DNA from: Saprospiraceae bacterium
GTDB lineage: Bacteria > Bacteroidota > Bacteroidia > Chitinophagales > Saprospiraceae
Length of the DNA: 64,000 nucleotides
Direction of reading: 5' to 3'
Assembly (NCBI GenBank): GCA_019638455.1
Contig: JAHBTU010000002.1
Coordinates: 654,501 to 718,500 of the forward strand
Both the position numbers and the translations under genes were made by a program. The stretch's first letter is position 1, and the number at the start of each line of letters is the position of its first letter. Below the pieces are notes generated by a model. It ran no database searches, was not told the origin of the DNA, and was given only the letters and a program-made list of their open reading frames with translations. Below, in pieces: positions 63,307 to 64,000 of this stretch.

Positions 63307-63714
63307 ATGAAAGTCGCCGTTATCCGCCGTGCTCATTTCAACGCCGCCCATCGGTTGCACAACCCCGCTTGGTCGGATGCCAAGAACAAAGAGGTGTTTG
63401 GGCTTTGCAACAACCCCAACTGGCATGGCCACAACTACGAGTTGGAGGTGAAGGTGACAGGCGATATTGACCCCGACACGGGCATGGTGATTGACCTCGG
63501 TTGGCTGGCCGATTTGATAAAACGCGAGGTGGAACAGCGATTTGACCACAAAAACCTGAACTTGGACTCCGCCGAGTTTAGAAACCTGAATCCGACCGCC
63601 GAAAATATCTGCGTGGTGATTTACATGATTCTGCGCCAGCAGATTCCGAACAAATACGACCTTCATGTGCGGCTCTACGAGACACCGCGCAATTTCGTGG
63701 AGTATCCTGCCTAA
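63307..63714 (+). CDS. queD: 6-carboxytetrahydropterin synthase / PTPS-family protein
   Basis: A 135-residue T-fold enzyme that converts dihydroneopterin triphosphate in queuosine or tetrahydropterin synthesis. The zinc histidines are H15 (HFNAAHRLH), H40 and H42 (NWHGHNYELEVKV); Cys34 (FGLCNNP) is the likely nucleophile. FDHKNLN and VRLYETPRNFVEY complete the active site. The ATG at 63307 gives the normal length; the upstream frame adds 33 unconserved residues. No other queuosine gene is in the window, so QueD versus PTPS activity is open. Confidence 0.9.
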   Translation: MKVAVIRRAHFNAAHRLHNPAWSDAKNKEVFGLCNNPNWHGHNYELEVKVTGDIDPDTGMVIDLGWLADLIKREVEQRFDHKNLNLDSAEFRNLNPTAENICVVIYMILRQQIPNKYDLHVRLYETPRNFVEYPA

Positions 63715-63937
63715 GCATTTGTTTCAAAGCCCCTTCCTGCTCCGGCAAGCGTTTTAAAACAGGTACTATTCCCGGAAATCCGGTATTGCCGTGATTTTTG
63801 TAAAATCCCTATACGCGATTTTGGCTGTCCACCCAAAAGTCCGCCACTTTTGCCGAACCCATTTTCTTCCGGGGAAAACAGCCTGTTTTGCGCTGTAAGT
63901 GGCTGGTTCCCTGCTCATTTTTAATCCTTGCTATCGT

Positions 63938-64000
63938 ATGCAAAAGGCAAGCTCGTTCTACATTATCAGCCTGTTGCTGACGGCGACGGGCGCTGTGTGG
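63938..64000 (+). CDS. Start of an exported protein gene, cut by the window edge
   Basis: Twenty-one codons from the ATG at 63938 with no stop before the end. They encode a basic start (MQKAS) followed by a hydrophobic stretch (FYIISLLLTATGAVW) like a signal peptide or first membrane helix. Nothing more can be said. Confidence 0.5.
   Translation, partial: MQKASSFYIISLLLTATGAVW

Noticed and set aside
1..64000. tRNA and rRNA genes
   Set aside because: Looked for TTCGANNC-type arms next to acceptor-like pairs and for conserved rRNA words; the GATTCGAAAC block in the twin RNA units has no cloverleaf around it, and nothing else qualified by eye.

Overview
The window looks like a chromosomal segment of a Bacteroidota bacterium, most probably from the Saprospiria (Haliscomenobacter/Lewinella-like; the family-level guess is inference). 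Several proteins end in type IX secretion (T9SS) C-terminal sorting domains, a T9SS Plug protein is present, DUF families typical of the phylum occur (DUF4271, DUF5606), and many genes are preceded by the Bacteroidota promoter signature TTTG-N19..21-TAnnTTTG with no obvious Shine-Dalgarno. I see no rRNA, tRNA or CRISPR array.

Layout. 1-2.4 kb: the 3' part of an S41 peptidase gene, then a graveyard of toxin-antitoxin genes (DUF433, DUF5615, HigA-like), one of them split by a 180-bp repeat. 2.4-13.9 kb: uvrB, DUF4256, a GT-C/TPR membrane protein, the T9SS Plug protein, a CotH-like T9SS protein, a glucosaminidase-like protein and recQ. 13.9-14.9 kb: two near-identical promoter-to-terminator units that look like twin small RNAs. 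14.9-18.9 kb: a biotin carrier protein, a SpoIIE-type phosphatase, then frr, DUF5606 and a GT2 glycosyltransferase, each of the last three preceded by its own short tandem repeat tract. 18.9-20.3 kb: a complete IS3-family element. 20.5-29.1 kb: EamA transporter, lipoprotein, tandem DinB protein, divergent CGNR regulator, a T9SS protein gene cleanly split by an IS1-family element with 8-bp target duplication, and a large beta-helix T9SS protein. 29.5-33.9 kb: DUF3052-like, purA, DUF4271, hemD.

34.0-39.6 kb is the most interesting block. A strong promoter precedes a SIR2-like/TIR-like protein and a membrane-anchored STAND-type NTPase; a convergent secreted LRR-like protein ends 8 bp away. Two direct copies of the 180-bp repeat flank the block, so it reads as a cargo island carrying a probable NAD-linked conflict (anti-phage) system.

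39.7-64 kb: a secreted protein, nagA, glyA, an SLC13 permease with an M28 peptidase, a candidate small RNA at 48.0 kb, a 1,177-residue T9SS protein, a helical hypothetical protein, recG, an exported VWA-like protein, DoxX-like and NTF2-like proteins, then a co-oriented set holB / small membrane protein / PSP1 protein / lpdA, queD, and the first 21 codons of another gene.

The intergenic DNA is unusually rich in short dispersed repeats. I define R1 (about 100 bp, four copies), R2 (about 180 bp, three long copies plus a palindromic and a diverged one), R3 (a 115-bp MITE with 9-10 bp target duplications, two copies), R4 (about 80-100 bp with 17-bp inverted ends, two copies) and REP-like palindromes near 4.6-5.7, 20.3 and 29.4 kb.
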